Positions 44,009 through 53,434 of a stretch of DNA of 64,000 bases are shown piece after piece. Position numbers and translations under genes: made by a program. The notes beneath the pieces are model-generated. The model worked only from the letters and a program-made list of their open reading frames with translations. It searched no databases and was not told where the DNA came from. The DNA is from Acidobacteriota bacterium (GTDB lineage: Bacteria; Acidobacteriota; Terriglobia; Terriglobales; Acidobacteriaceae). Every line of letters begins with the position of its first letter. The stretch's first letter is position 1. Location: NCBI GenBank assembly GCA_016196065.1, contig JACPYL010000010.1, forward strand, positions 1,178,001-1,242,000, read 5' to 3'.

Positions 44009-45184
44009 CTAGAGACGACTCCTCGTGCTCAGGTAAAAAGTTCGACCTCTTGTCTTCTCTTGCAATTTCAGGGAACCACGGTCGACCTCAATGGCAGCGA
44101 CTCCTTGGAAATCTTGTGGGACCTCAAACATGCAAATCCGATACTGAGATTTTGCTTTAGCTCGTGCAGGCAACCACTTGTATGTAGACTCACCGAATAG
44201 CGGTCCGTTTGTGACCGTCTCGCGTCGAGGGAAGGGAAAGGGAGTAGTGCTGAACTCAAATCCGCGGCAGAATTCGTGTCCTTTCCACGGCGCATGAACA
44301 CGATTGTAAGATTCCTCCCAATTGCCGACCCACGGATAGTCATTTCGATTGAACAGATATACGACCAGCAGCCCCATCTTTGGGTTGCACACGGCGATAA
44401 AACCGGTCTTGTGCGCTGGGTCCAGCAAATGCGCAGTGTAATGTCCGTATCGGCCCTCTTCACTGGTACGAAGGTTCAGGAAGCCTCCACCCTTCTTGGG
44501 AGCTTTAGGCCAGCGGAATTCAGCGTCTGGCTGCAGCGACATCTTGGTGCTGAATGTGGCGGGACAGACCTTGCTGCGTGTCGCGGGCATATCAAACAGA
44601 GTGATTTCCGGCTCCAGAAATGGCGGGCCGAAGGTCACGTGATGGTTCCAGGAGATGGGCCGGTCAAAGGTGCCAAGGTTGAAGGCGGTCTCTTCAACAT
44701 CGATAGTCGGTGATTCGCGATCAAGAGCAATTACACGCTGCAGACGCATTTGGGCCTTCGGAAGATCGGCCACGTAAAGTAGGCTCCCGGCAGGCGATCC
44801 GCGAGTAAGTTTTCGATGCCATGTCACTACGGGAGCTTCACCATGCGTGGTATGTCCGGCTGCGATTTCGTCCGGGGACGGCGGTCCGAAATAATCGAAG
44901 CTGATGCTGTGACCCGCGATCCCGGCGAGCAGTTTGCCTTCAGGCGGGGGGCCGTAAGTGCGGAGGTGCTTGCGCGGCTTGTAACACTCCGGATCGATTG
45001 TTTTCCAGGTAGGCCGCCACATTGGATTGACATCACCAGCACTGTGCAAGATCAATTCGCAGATGTGGCCCCCACCTTCAAGAACTGAGACATAGCCCCA
45101 CTTGCCGTGAATACGGAAGCCAGGCCGGCCATCCAGGATGTTCGAATGATGAACAACGGACTGTGTGCGCTTGTGACTAGGCAA
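44009..45184 (-). CDS. Aldose 1-epimerase-like (galactose mutarotase fold) protein
   Basis: 391 aa with a TTG start at 45184 and GAGGAAG upstream. No signal peptide. The beta-sandwich character and motifs FRIHGKWGYVSVLEGGGHI, GEAPVVTWHRK, ISWNHHVTFGPPFLEPEI and GLLVVYLFNRNDYPW resemble the galactose-mutarotase-like superfamily (DUF4432/aldose epimerase-like). It may interconvert sugar anomers or bind a sugar. It lies 124 nt downstream of the MFS gene on the same strand, so it is probably the last gene of the sucrose phosphorylase operon. Family-level call only. Confidence 0.6.
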   Translation of the reverse strand: MPSHKRTQSVVHHSNILDGRPGFRIHGKWGYVSVLEGGGHICELILHSAGDVNPMWRPTWKTIDPECYKPRKHLRTYGPPPEGKLLAGIAGHSISFDYFGPPSPDEIAAGHTTHGEAPVVTWHRKLTRGSPAGSLLYVADLPKAQMRLQRVIALDRESPTIDVEETAFNLGTFDRPISWNHHVTFGPPFLEPEITLFDMPATRSKVCPATFSTKMSLQPDAEFRWPKAPKKGGGFLNLRTSEEGRYGHYTAHLLDPAHKTGFIAVCNPKMGLLVVYLFNRNDYPWVGNWEESYNRVHAPWKGHEFCRGFEFSTTPFPFPRRETVTNGPLFGESTYKWLPARAKAKSQYRICMFEVPQDFQGVAAIEVDRGSLKLQEKTRGRTFYLSTRSRL

Positions 45185-45308
45185 TTCGGCACTTCCTCAG
45201 AAGTGGTGTGACGGCTTTATAGCAGGCCAATGCCACTTCTGAAAAGGCCGCCGAGCTTCAAGGAGGGGTTCGAGTCGGGCGACTATCACTGAGACTGCGC
45301 GTTATGTC

Positions 45309-46544
45309 CTAAGCGCGAACTGCCTGGTATTCCGTGGCATCGAGTTTCTGTAGAAGTGACCGCGCGGGATTGAAAATCCAATTGAGCAACAGTCCAACGA
45401 AGAGGACAGCCGCAAAAGCAGTGGCGAGTATAAATCCGTATTTCGGATCGCCAAAGGTGTCGCTGATCGCACCCATTGCAAGTGGTCCCAACACTGCCGA
45501 CAGACAAGTGAAGAACAGAATCACGCCCGCCACCGCGCCGTGTTCTGACTTGCGGAAACAGCTTATGCCTTTGGAGTTGATGGTGGGATAAAGAACAGAC
45601 ATGAACAAACCGGACAAGGGCAATAGGAATACGGCGATGCCAATTCCGCCAACTGTGCTCACCACGAAACAGACAAATATGGCCAGGCTGAACACGGTTA
45701 CAACCGCAGCCCAGTTCAACCTCGCGAGCATCCATGAGCCAATAAATCTTCCCGCTGCGCGAAGAACAAAGAAGATTGAGATCGCGTAAGCCGCCATCCA
45801 GGCCGCCGGGCCGTGGTAACCGCCGAGTAGTGTCGGCATCCATACATAAATTGCGCTTTCCACCGCCACATACAGGAATATCGCTGCCGAAAATCCGAGA
45901 GCGTACGGGTTCTTCATCATCAGCACGGTCCGCCGCAGGTCAACGCCTTCTGTGCTTGTTGTGGTTTGCGGGTAGCGGACCAACGAACTGATCACAATCA
46001 GGAGCACGCAAATGCTGCCCGCGATCACGTACAGCCACTTCCACGAAATACCAACCGCGAGAAAGTGGGTCACAATCGCGGGGCCGATGATAGCCCCAAC
46101 GGCAAAGAAGCCCTCCACCGCATTCATGGTTGCGGTGTGCTGTGTCGTGGATGTGCTGATATCGCCAATAAGGGCAAGTGCCCCGGTCTTGAAAATGCCG
46201 ATTGCCGCGCCCGAAATCGTGAGCAGGACGATGAAGAAAACGAAAGACCTGCCAATGGCGAACAGGTAAGAGTTCAGCGCAAAAAGAACCAAACCTAAAA
46301 TAATTGTTCTCTTTCGTCCCAGCTTGTCAGCCAAATAACCAAGGAAGAAAGCCGCGACCGCGATCCCTGACATCGCAGCATAGTGGAACGCGCCTGCAAC
46401 GGTCATGCTCAGGTGAAACTCTTTAATGACCTCAGGAATAATGACGCCGACGGAATCCGTCGTCATTGCAAACATCATAAACATCAGGAATGTGAGCCAT
46501 TTGATTGCGGACAAATTCTGTACTGTACTGGGGTTATCCTTCAT
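45309..46544 (-). CDS. MFS transporter
   Basis: 411 aa from the ATG at 46544, with AAGGTGAT upstream; a longer frame to 46586 is rejected. Twelve membrane segments are visible, and the loop 2-3 motif LGYLADKLGRKRTI is the MFS signature A. The start codon overlaps the stop of the sucrose phosphorylase gene (ATGA at 46541-46544), which means translational coupling and a shared job: most likely import of sucrose or a sucrose derivative across the inner membrane. The exact substrate is inferred from context. Confidence 0.85.
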   Translation of the reverse strand: MKDNPSTVQNLSAIKWLTFLMFMMFAMTTDSVGVIIPEVIKEFHLSMTVAGAFHYAAMSGIAVAAFFLGYLADKLGRKRTIILGLVLFALNSYLFAIGRSFVFFIVLLTISGAAIGIFKTGALALIGDISTSTTQHTATMNAVEGFFAVGAIIGPAIVTHFLAVGISWKWLYVIAGSICVLLIVISSLVRYPQTTTSTEGVDLRRTVLMMKNPYALGFSAAIFLYVAVESAIYVWMPTLLGGYHGPAAWMAAYAISIFFVLRAAGRFIGSWMLARLNWAAVVTVFSLAIFVCFVVSTVGGIGIAVFLLPLSGLFMSVLYPTINSKGISCFRKSEHGAVAGVILFFTCLSAVLGPLAMGAISDTFGDPKYGFILATAFAAVLFVGLLLNWIFNPARSLLQKLDATEYQAVRA

Positions 46545-48046
46545 TGCATCACCTTCGTAGGGCTGACGTTTTCCCGTGATTCCCAATGTCCGCTCTGCTG
46601 GTCACCTTCACGGCTCTCTCGAGAGTAGGTCACCACCGCGTGCGCCTTTGCGAAATCCACGTCCAGCTTTGTCCAGTGTCGATCGTTCGTCCATGTGATT
46701 ATCAGGTCTTGATCGGATGGAGTCTCAATGTTTGCTGCTCCGGCAAAAGAAGGATGGCTGTTGCGCAAGCGAATGAGCTCAATCAGCTTTCGCACCGTAG
46801 GCGATTGCAGCGATTCTTCGAGTTCTGTCGAGTTGTAATAGTGGCGATTGATGTCGCGGCCGACTTGAGTTCGGGCAAGGAGTTCCATGTCGTTAGTGCC
46901 GGCGAGAAGTCCGACGTAATAGACCTGCGGAATCCCGGGGACAAAAAATTGCACGGCTCGGGCGATGAGATACTCGTTCCCGCTCTGCCCTAACGCGTCG
47001 TAGAAAGTGCAATTCACTTGATACAGGTCGAGGTTATTTGCCGCCGCACCGGTGGCTTTCCGACTCTGGTCTTTGCTCCGGGAATGGATGGTCTCAACGA
47101 GGCTGTCGATCTCTGCCGGTTCGAGGAGGCCCGGCTCGCCGGATGCGCCGGCGCCGACGTCGATGACTCCAATGCCGTCGTGAGTGTCGAGCACGGTAAT
47201 GCAGTTTTTCGGGCGGACGCTGAGCCAATGTCCCAGCGCCTTGCACTCGCGCGCGAACAGCGAATGCAGGATGAGCGGAGGAAGTGCGAAGTCATAAATC
47301 CAATCCACTTGTCGTGCGATTTCAAGTTGTTGAGAATAGTGACTATGGATTTCCACCAGGACTTCCATCCCAAGGTCGTGAGCCTGAGAGGCAAGCGTTG
47401 CAATGAAGCCAAACGTCTCCGGGATCATGAAACAACTTGTTCCCGCCTTCTTGATTGCATAGCCTACAGCGTCCAGCCGAATCATGCGTATGCCAGCAGC
47501 CTGAAAGGTGCGGAGGATCGTCTGCAGATATACTTCGCCCTGCGGGTGTTGCACATCGATGTCGACCTGTTGAGGAGTAAATGTAGTCCACAAGAGTCGG
47601 CGCTCTCCTGAGTCCAGCAGGGCATTGGTGAAGGGAAGCCCGGGGCGCGGGCGATAAATGCGCAGCAATTCTTCTTCGCGGGCACCCGTCGGGAACACCC
47701 GATCGTAGGTAAGAAACATGCCTGCAAACGGAGAACTCAAGCCTTTACGCGAGAAGTCTTGGAATTGCGGCGAGGCCGTCGACACGTGATTGACGATGAG
47801 GTCCGCCATCACCTCGGCCTCTTCGCTCAATGTGCGCACATCCTTCCAATCGCCTAGCCGTGCATCCACTTGGGTGTGATCCACGGGGTCGAATCCAGCG
47901 TCTGTACCGTCGATCGGGTGAAAAAAAGGAAGAAGATGCACTCCACCGAAAAGTCCGCGGAATCGACCTTGCAACAGGGATTGCAACCGTTTCAGGTCGC
48001 CACAGAGTCGATCAACGTACGTGATAAGTTGAACTTGATTCTTCAC
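46541..48046 (-). CDS. Sucrose phosphorylase-like GH13 enzyme (GH13_18)
   Basis: 501 aa from the GTG at 48046 (KNQVQLITYVDRL, the canonical family N-terminus); a longer frame to 48109 is rejected. The catalytic residues fall at D192 (RLDAVGYAIKKAG), E232 (VLVEIHSHY) and D290 (LDTHDGIGVID), the same numbers as in the Bifidobacterium enzyme. No signal peptide, so cytoplasmic. It converts sucrose and phosphate to glucose 1-phosphate and fructose; related GH13_18 members use sucrose 6'-phosphate or glucosylglycerate, which cannot be excluded. Overlaps the MFS gene by four bases. Confidence 0.88.
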   Translation of the reverse strand: MKNQVQLITYVDRLCGDLKRLQSLLQGRFRGLFGGVHLLPFFHPIDGTDAGFDPVDHTQVDARLGDWKDVRTLSEEAEVMADLIVNHVSTASPQFQDFSRKGLSSPFAGMFLTYDRVFPTGAREEELLRIYRPRPGLPFTNALLDSGERRLLWTTFTPQQVDIDVQHPQGEVYLQTILRTFQAAGIRMIRLDAVGYAIKKAGTSCFMIPETFGFIATLASQAHDLGMEVLVEIHSHYSQQLEIARQVDWIYDFALPPLILHSLFARECKALGHWLSVRPKNCITVLDTHDGIGVIDVGAGASGEPGLLEPAEIDSLVETIHSRSKDQSRKATGAAANNLDLYQVNCTFYDALGQSGNEYLIARAVQFFVPGIPQVYYVGLLAGTNDMELLARTQVGRDINRHYYNSTELEESLQSPTVRKLIELIRLRNSHPSFAGAANIETPSDQDLIITWTNDRHWTKLDVDFAKAHAVVTYSRESREGDQQSGHWESRENVSPTKVMQ

Positions 48047-48165
48047 GATCGCGCCATTCTGGCCTTCGAGACGCACGGGGCAAGGAGAACCGAGCTTCGC
48101 GCAACCCACAATAGTTAAGGCGCCGCGACTTCACCGTCAAGCATTTTGCCGGTCTATAGCGTCAA

Positions 48166-48182
48166 AGTTGTATATGGTAACT
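48166..48182. promoter_or_regulatory. Imperfect palindrome in the regulator/phosphorylase divergent region
   Basis: AGTTGTATATGGTAACT reads AGTT-N9-AACT and resembles AraR/GntR operators. It lies between the divergent sucrose phosphorylase and regulator genes and shares AGTTGT with the sites before the receptor gene. Nothing else is evident in 48047-48265. Confidence 0.4.
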
Positions 48183-48265
48183 CAGCTTGTCGCAGGAGTA
48201 AGATGTCGTGTTCAGGAGCCGGTCGTTCGGGTCGCAGACAGCTCGCTGAACACCGGGAGACCACG

Positions 48266-49372
48266 ATGGCGCATCACAAATACCGCCAGATCCTCGAAAA
48301 ACTTCAGGAAGATATTGCGGCAGGCCGGTACAAGTCGGGCAAACGTTTGCCAAGCGAAGCGGAATTGGTGAGGCGTTTCGGTGCTTCCCGCATGACTGTT
48401 TTTCGTGCCATGCACGAATTGCAGCTGTTGGGACTGGTCACTCGGCGTGTGGGGTCCGGTACGTTCGTCTCTTCCAATGCAAAGGGAGGTAGCCACGTCT
48501 TTGGCCTGCTGATTCCCGAACTTGGGCAGACCGAAATCTTTGAGGCAATCTGCAAAGGCATGATGGAAGCGCAAGAGGCCATGCATCACGCTTTGCTGTG
48601 GGGTAATGCATCGCCTCAGGAACACGAAAAAGAGCAGGCCGCAGAGCAACTCTGCGAACACTACATTTCGCGCAAGGTTTCCGGAGTATTCTTCGCTCCG
48701 GTGGAGTTCAGTACAAACAGGTTTCAGGCAAACCACAGGATCGTTGCGGCTTTTGATCGAGCTCGGATTCCGGTTGTACTCCTTGATCGCTGTCTGGAGC
48801 CATATCCGCAACGCAGCAAGTACGACCTCGTGGGGATTGATAACCGGCGCACAGCCTTCCTGGCCACGGACCACCTGCTCAAGGCCGGGGCGAAACGCAT
48901 CATGTTTTTCGCCCGCCCGAATTCGGCGCCGACCGTGGATGCTCGCATTGCGGGCTATCGGGAGGCTCTGCTGTTGCAGGGGGGGAAGCCCGCTCGCGAT
49001 CTGGTCCGGACCGGAGATGCTTCTGATCCGAAGTTCATTAAGTCCCTGCTGAAAAAAGATCGGCCGGATGCCTTCGTGTGCGCCAATGACCTTACAGCCG
49101 GAAATCTCATGCATACGTTGCTATCTCTCGGCCAGCGCATTCCTGACGACATTCGCATCGTCGGGATTGACGATGTGAAATATGCGCGGCTGCTTCCGGT
49201 GCCGCTCACAACCATGCACCAGCCTTGCCGTGACATCGGAAGGATCGCGGTAGCGGTCATGCTCGACAGAATTGCGAATCCTGATCTGCCGCCGCGAGAT
49301 GTGCTCCTCCGCTGCGAACTGATCGTGCGCAAATCGTGCGGCATGCAGGTACAGAAAAGTAGTCGGCACTAG
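48266..49372 (+). CDS. GntR/AraR-type regulator with sugar-binding domain
   Basis: 368 aa from the ATG at 48266 with GGGAG upstream; a longer frame from 48146 is rejected. The N-terminus is a GntR winged helix (LQEDIAAGRYKSGKRLPSEA ... LVTRRVGSGTFV), the rest a LacI-type periplasmic-binding-protein-like domain (VFGLLIPELGQTEIFEAICK, FVCANDLTAGNLMHTLLSLG, IRIVGIDDVKYARL), the architecture of AraR. It probably senses a sugar and controls both the divergent phosphorylase operon and the receptor-esterase operon to its right. Confidence 0.9.
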   Translation: MAHHKYRQILEKLQEDIAAGRYKSGKRLPSEAELVRRFGASRMTVFRAMHELQLLGLVTRRVGSGTFVSSNAKGGSHVFGLLIPELGQTEIFEAICKGMMEAQEAMHHALLWGNASPQEHEKEQAAEQLCEHYISRKVSGVFFAPVEFSTNRFQANHRIVAAFDRARIPVVLLDRCLEPYPQRSKYDLVGIDNRRTAFLATDHLLKAGAKRIMFFARPNSAPTVDARIAGYREALLLQGGKPARDLVRTGDASDPKFIKSLLKKDRPDAFVCANDLTAGNLMHTLLSLGQRIPDDIRIVGIDDVKYARLLPVPLTTMHQPCRDIGRIAVAVMLDRIANPDLPPRDVLLRCELIVRKSCGMQVQKSSRH

Positions 49373-49497
49373 CGGATATTAGTTAGTTGTACGGCGCGAC
49401 GCGAAGCCCACCCAAACTTCCGCCAGTTACCCCGTCAGTCTCTCTCCATGGATACGTGGAATACCATTTCTGGAAGTGTGTTCTCTCGCGATGGTAT

Positions 49498-49520
49498 AGA
49501 CAACTTCTTTATAGTTGTCT
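49498..49520. promoter_or_regulatory. Operator-like inverted repeat AGACAACT-N7-AGTTGTCT
   Basis: A perfect 8-bp inverted repeat (49498-49505 and 49513-49520). A third half-site GACAACT (49533-49539) follows in the same array and overlaps the TTGACA box. The adjacent GntR/AraR-type regulator is the likely binder. Confidence 0.55.
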
Positions 49521-49530
49521 GCAATTTGCC

Positions 49531-49559
49531 TTGACAACTCAAGACGCCAAAGCTTCTAG
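49531..49559 (+). promoter_or_regulatory. Candidate promoter of the receptor-esterase operon
   Basis: TTGACA (49531-49536) is followed after exactly 17 nt by TTCTAG (49554-49559), a weak -10. The -35 box overlaps the third GACAACT half-site, as expected for repression by steric blocking. Confidence 0.4.
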
Positions 49560-49697
49560 TTAGTTCGTCCTAACTGCTCGCCGATTGTCGCCAGTCGAGT
49601 TGAGGCGACGTTCGTGTTCGGGCGTGGCGAAGCTTCACTTTAGCGCCCGGCAGCGAGCTCAAAACAATTTTGCCTTTCCAAGTCGAGGGGTAACAAG

Positions 49698-52600
49698 ATG
49701 CGTAAGACTCTGACCGCTGTCCCTGCCGCTTTCTCGAAGTTTTCCAACTGCTCCTTTCATTTCGCAAAGACCTTCATGTCCAGAGTCGCAGGTTTCTCGA
49801 CTCCGCGATCCGTTGCTGTGCGGCTGATGAGTGTTCTGGTTCTCGCTGGAGTCGTGGGATCATGTCTGCCGGCCAATGCCCAGGTCAGGTTCGGCGGCGT
49901 AGTCGGAAGTGTTTCCGACCCCACCGGTGCAACCATCTCAGGCGCGAAGGTGACCCTCACCAATGTCGGCACGAACGAGAATCGATCGATGCCGACCAGT
50001 AGTGCCGGCACCTACGCCTTTGCCAACGTCAGTGCGGGTTTGTACCGGGTCGAGGTTGAGCAAGCTGGCTTCAAGCGTTTTGCCCAGCAAAACGTCGAGG
50101 TTCAGGTGGACGTCACTACGCGTGTGGACGCCACCTTGCAGGTCGGCAATGTGACCGAGAGTGTGGTCGTGACCACCGAGGCGCCGCCGTTGCAGACGGA
50201 CAGCGCGTCCTTGGGTACAACCGTCGGACTGCGAGAAGTGGAGAGCATTCCTCTCAGTGGACGAAACGTAAACAACATGCTGACGCTGGTGCCAGGTGTC
50301 GTCGCCCAAGGTGGCACGTACGGCAACGCAGTCTCCAATCAGGCAGGTGGCGCTAGAACCAATGCCATCGGTTTCGGAAACTACGCGATCGGTGGCGGCT
50401 TCGGTAACCAGAGCTCGTTCTACATCGATGGCGTCGCGTCCAACGCGCCAGCCGGCAATTTGAATTCCCTGATTCCCAGCCAGGATGTCGTGCAAGAGTT
50501 CCGCGTCGTGACGAACAATGTTGCGGCCGAGTATGGCAGCTACGCGGGAGGAATCATTAACCTCACGACGAAGTCGGGAACCAACAAGTTCCATGGGACG
50601 GCATACGAGTACCTGCGGAACAAAGTCTTGAACGCGAACGACTACTTCAACAACCACAATGGTCCGGGTGGAACCGCGCTTGCTCGTCCTCCACTCAGGC
50701 AGAATCAGTTTGGTGGTACGATCGGCGGGCCGATACTGAAGGACAAGACATTCTTCTTCTTCGGGTTCGAGCGTCAAGTGCTGAAGACCGGAACGCCCGT
50801 TACCAATACAGTGCCTACAACCGACATGTTGGCGGGTGACTTCTCGGACCCCGCTCTCCCTGCTATTTATGACCACAGCCAGGATGGAAGCCCGCAATTC
50901 GAATGTGATGGAGTATTAAACGTAATCTGCCCAGACAGGCTGGATTCGTCCGCTCTGGCTCTGTTTGCGAAATCTTACCCTGCTCCCAACCGGCCCGGTG
51001 TATCGAACAACTTCATTACGAATATGGCCACTGGAGGAATCAACGCTCAATACAACGCCCGTGTTGACCATCATTTCTCCGACAAGAACACTCTGTTTGC
51101 GCGTTACACCTATTGGAAGGCAGATAGTGACGCCTATGATGCTTGGGGAACCCACACGTCGGGCCAGGGTCACACGGGTGTCTACACTCATTCGGCTGTC
51201 CTCGGGGACACTCACGCCATCAACTCCTCGACGATTCTGGATTTGCGGCTTTCTTTTCTGCGGGTTTTCCAACATGAGTTCCCCGACAGTGAGGGCGTTG
51301 ACCTCTCCCAATTCGGTCCCGGCTGGGCAAGTCTGACCAGCCAGCTGCTGGCACCAGCGAACTATCCCGCAATGGCCTTCAACGATAACTCTGGAACCAC
51401 GGGCAGCAATGGCATTGGTTCGCAGCTGTTTTGGACCCAGAACGTAATCGGATTGTCGGGGACTCTCACTAAGATTATCGGCCGCCATCAGCTCAAGTTT
51501 GGCGGTGCCGGTCGCCATGTGCAGTGGATTTCTGCCCCGCAAAACGGGGTACTTTCGCTGAACTTTGATCAGAACGCTACTGCGGACTCCGAGGGCGCGG
51601 GTGGCTCCGCTGTGGCCTCCTCACTGCTTGGCATTCTTGGGGGACAAGGCTCACAGGTAGCGTCTGGAATGGTGGGCGGCTCCCGAGCCTACTTCACGTC
51701 TTACGGTTTCTTCATCGACGATACCTTCCAGGCGACCAGAAAACTCACCATCACAGCCGGTCTGCGCTGGGATCAGCCCAGCGTCTTCTCGGAAGCCAGT
51801 AATAATGACACCGTGTTCCTGCCCAACCAAGCCAGTCCGATCGGAACTATCGATAATCCGGTCACCGGCCAGACGCAACAAGTGATGGGGAATGTGGCTC
51901 TGGTGAACAGTCCGGCCTGGAAATCACAACGAGAAGACAATCTGCACTGGAAGCTGTTTTCGCCGCGCCTCGGATTCGCTTACCGGCTCACCGACAAAAC
52001 GGTATTGCGCGGGGCGTATGGGATCTCCTATCCGCCCGCTACGCTTAGCCAGGATGGACCCAATCTCTCGCCCATCAATGCAGCCCAGGGTGCCGGCAAT
52101 GCGTTCTCCACAGTAGCCAACCCGTTTCCCGATGGTCTCCCGCAGCCAAAGCGGCGGAACGCGACGCCGGACGACTTCTATGGACTGCCCGTCTTTGCCA
52201 TGCGCGTGCCGGGCGACCCCATGCCATATGTGCAGCAGTGGAACGCAGCATTCGAACGGCAGGTCGGCAAGGATTCCTCCATTACGGTGGCCTACGCTGG
52301 TTCGAAGGGTACCCACCTCCTTCTGCAGGGGTGGGCAACCGTATCGAATATCAATCTTAACCAGCTACCCGATCAGTATTTTTCTATGGGGCCGACGGCT
52401 TTAGAGGCACAGGTGCCAAATCCGTTCGCTGGCATCATTACGAGTGGCCCGTTCTCGGGACCCACGATTGCCACAGGCCAGTTGTTGCTGCCGTTCCCAC
52501 AATACCGGCGAGTTCTATTCCTGGATCCTCACCGCGGTAGATCCAACTACAATTCGCTACAGACCTCCTACAAGAAGCGCTTTGGCGACAAGGGCATTCT

Positions 52601-53345
52601 CAGCGTGGCCTATACCTGGTCACGACTGAAGTCCAACACGGATAGCTCCAGTGCATTCCTGGACGAAGGCTTCATCTTCGGAGGCTCGACTCAGGACAAT
52701 AACCACCTGGAAAAAGAGTATTCGATCAGTTCTTACGACGTTCCTCACAACCTGTCCATTGGGTACGGGGTTGACTTACCTTTCGGCCGCAACAAGCGCT
52801 TTATGGGGGATGCAACCGGCGTGCTGAACGGCATCATTGGTGGATGGCGGGTCAACGGCATTACCACTTTCCGGAGTGGTGTCCCCATGAGCGTGTACCA
52901 GTTCTTCCCCGGTACGGCCCTTAGCAACTTTGGCGGGGGGCAGGGATACTTCGGCGCCCAAGGTCTATGGATGCGTCCTGATCTGGACCCAAGCTGTAGC
53001 CTGAAAGTGTCGGGCTCTCGTCAGCACAGGGCGGCAACTGGCTGGTTTAACACGGATTGCTTTGTGGCTGTGGATGCGGGCGCCGAAGTAAGGTTCGGCA
53101 ACGAACCCCGCAACCTTGACGCGGTCCGCATGGACCACATCAACAACTGGGATTTTTCCATCTCAAAACGTAACAACATCACCGAGAATGTCTACCTGCA
53201 ATTTACGGCGGAGTTCTTCAATGCGTTCAACCATGTGCGATTCGGCACACCAAACGAGCAGATAGGTAATCCGAACTTCGGTGTTGTGCTTTCGCAGGTG
53301 AACCCGCCGCGTGCGATTCAGTTCGGTCTGCTGCTCGGCTTCTGA
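49698..53345 (+). CDS. Oar-type TonB-dependent receptor (sucrose/ester locus)
   Basis: 1215 aa. GAGGGG lies before the ATG at 49698; Met27 (49776) is an alternative. A signal region ends near VGSCLPANAQ. The carboxypeptidase-regulatory-like domain (VGSVSDPTGATISGAKVTLT), plug (SIPLSGRNVNNMLTLVPGV) and beta-barrel ending in FGLLLGF follow. It should import or capture a substrate too large or scarce for porins. It is only distantly similar to the receptor at 25576. First gene of an operon that continues with the hydrolases at 53435 and beyond. Confidence 0.9.
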   Translation: MRKTLTAVPAAFSKFSNCSFHFAKTFMSRVAGFSTPRSVAVRLMSVLVLAGVVGSCLPANAQVRFGGVVGSVSDPTGATISGAKVTLTNVGTNENRSMPTSSAGTYAFANVSAGLYRVEVEQAGFKRFAQQNVEVQVDVTTRVDATLQVGNVTESVVVTTEAPPLQTDSASLGTTVGLREVESIPLSGRNVNNMLTLVPGVVAQGGTYGNAVSNQAGGARTNAIGFGNYAIGGGFGNQSSFYIDGVASNAPAGNLNSLIPSQDVVQEFRVVTNNVAAEYGSYAGGIINLTTKSGTNKFHGTAYEYLRNKVLNANDYFNNHNGPGGTALARPPLRQNQFGGTIGGPILKDKTFFFFGFERQVLKTGTPVTNTVPTTDMLAGDFSDPALPAIYDHSQDGSPQFECDGVLNVICPDRLDSSALALFAKSYPAPNRPGVSNNFITNMATGGINAQYNARVDHHFSDKNTLFARYTYWKADSDAYDAWGTHTSGQGHTGVYTHSAVLGDTHAINSSTILDLRLSFLRVFQHEFPDSEGVDLSQFGPGWASLTSQLLAPANYPAMAFNDNSGTTGSNGIGSQLFWTQNVIGLSGTLTKIIGRHQLKFGGAGRHVQWISAPQNGVLSLNFDQNATADSEGAGGSAVASSLLGILGGQGSQVASGMVGGSRAYFTSYGFFIDDTFQATRKLTITAGLRWDQPSVFSEASNNDTVFLPNQASPIGTIDNPVTGQTQQVMGNVALVNSPAWKSQREDNLHWKLFSPRLGFAYRLTDKTVLRGAYGISYPPATLSQDGPNLSPINAAQGAGNAFSTVANPFPDGLPQPKRRNATPDDFYGLPVFAMRVPGDPMPYVQQWNAAFERQVGKDSSITVAYAGSKGTHLLLQGWATVSNINLNQLPDQYFSMGPTALEAQVPNPFAGIITSGPFSGPTIATGQLLLPFPQYRRVLFLDPHRGRSNYNSLQTSYKKRFGDKGILSVAYTWSRLKSNTDSSSAFLDEGFIFGGSTQDNNHLEKEYSISSYDVPHNLSIGYGVDLPFGRNKRFMGDATGVLNGIIGGWRVNGITTFRSGVPMSVYQFFPGTALSNFGGGQGYFGAQGLWMRPDLDPSCSLKVSGSRQHRAATGWFNTDCFVAVDAGAEVRFGNEPRNLDAVRMDHINNWDFSISKRNNITENVYLQFTAEFFNAFNHVRFGTPNEQIGNPNFGVVLSQVNPPRAIQFGLLLGF

Positions 53346-53434
53346 TCATCTCTATGGCACCGGCCAGCAATGGCCGGTGCCCACATTCTAATCAGCGCGA
53401 GCATACTCAAGCTTATGGTAAGGGGATCGCGATT

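Larger units (their letters stand above)
49373..49697. other. 325-bp regulatory region before the receptor-esterase operon
   Basis: Contains three GACAACT/AGTTGTC half-sites and a TTGACA box (separate entries) and a ribosome binding site GAGGGG near 49684. No gene is evident. Confidence 0.6.
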
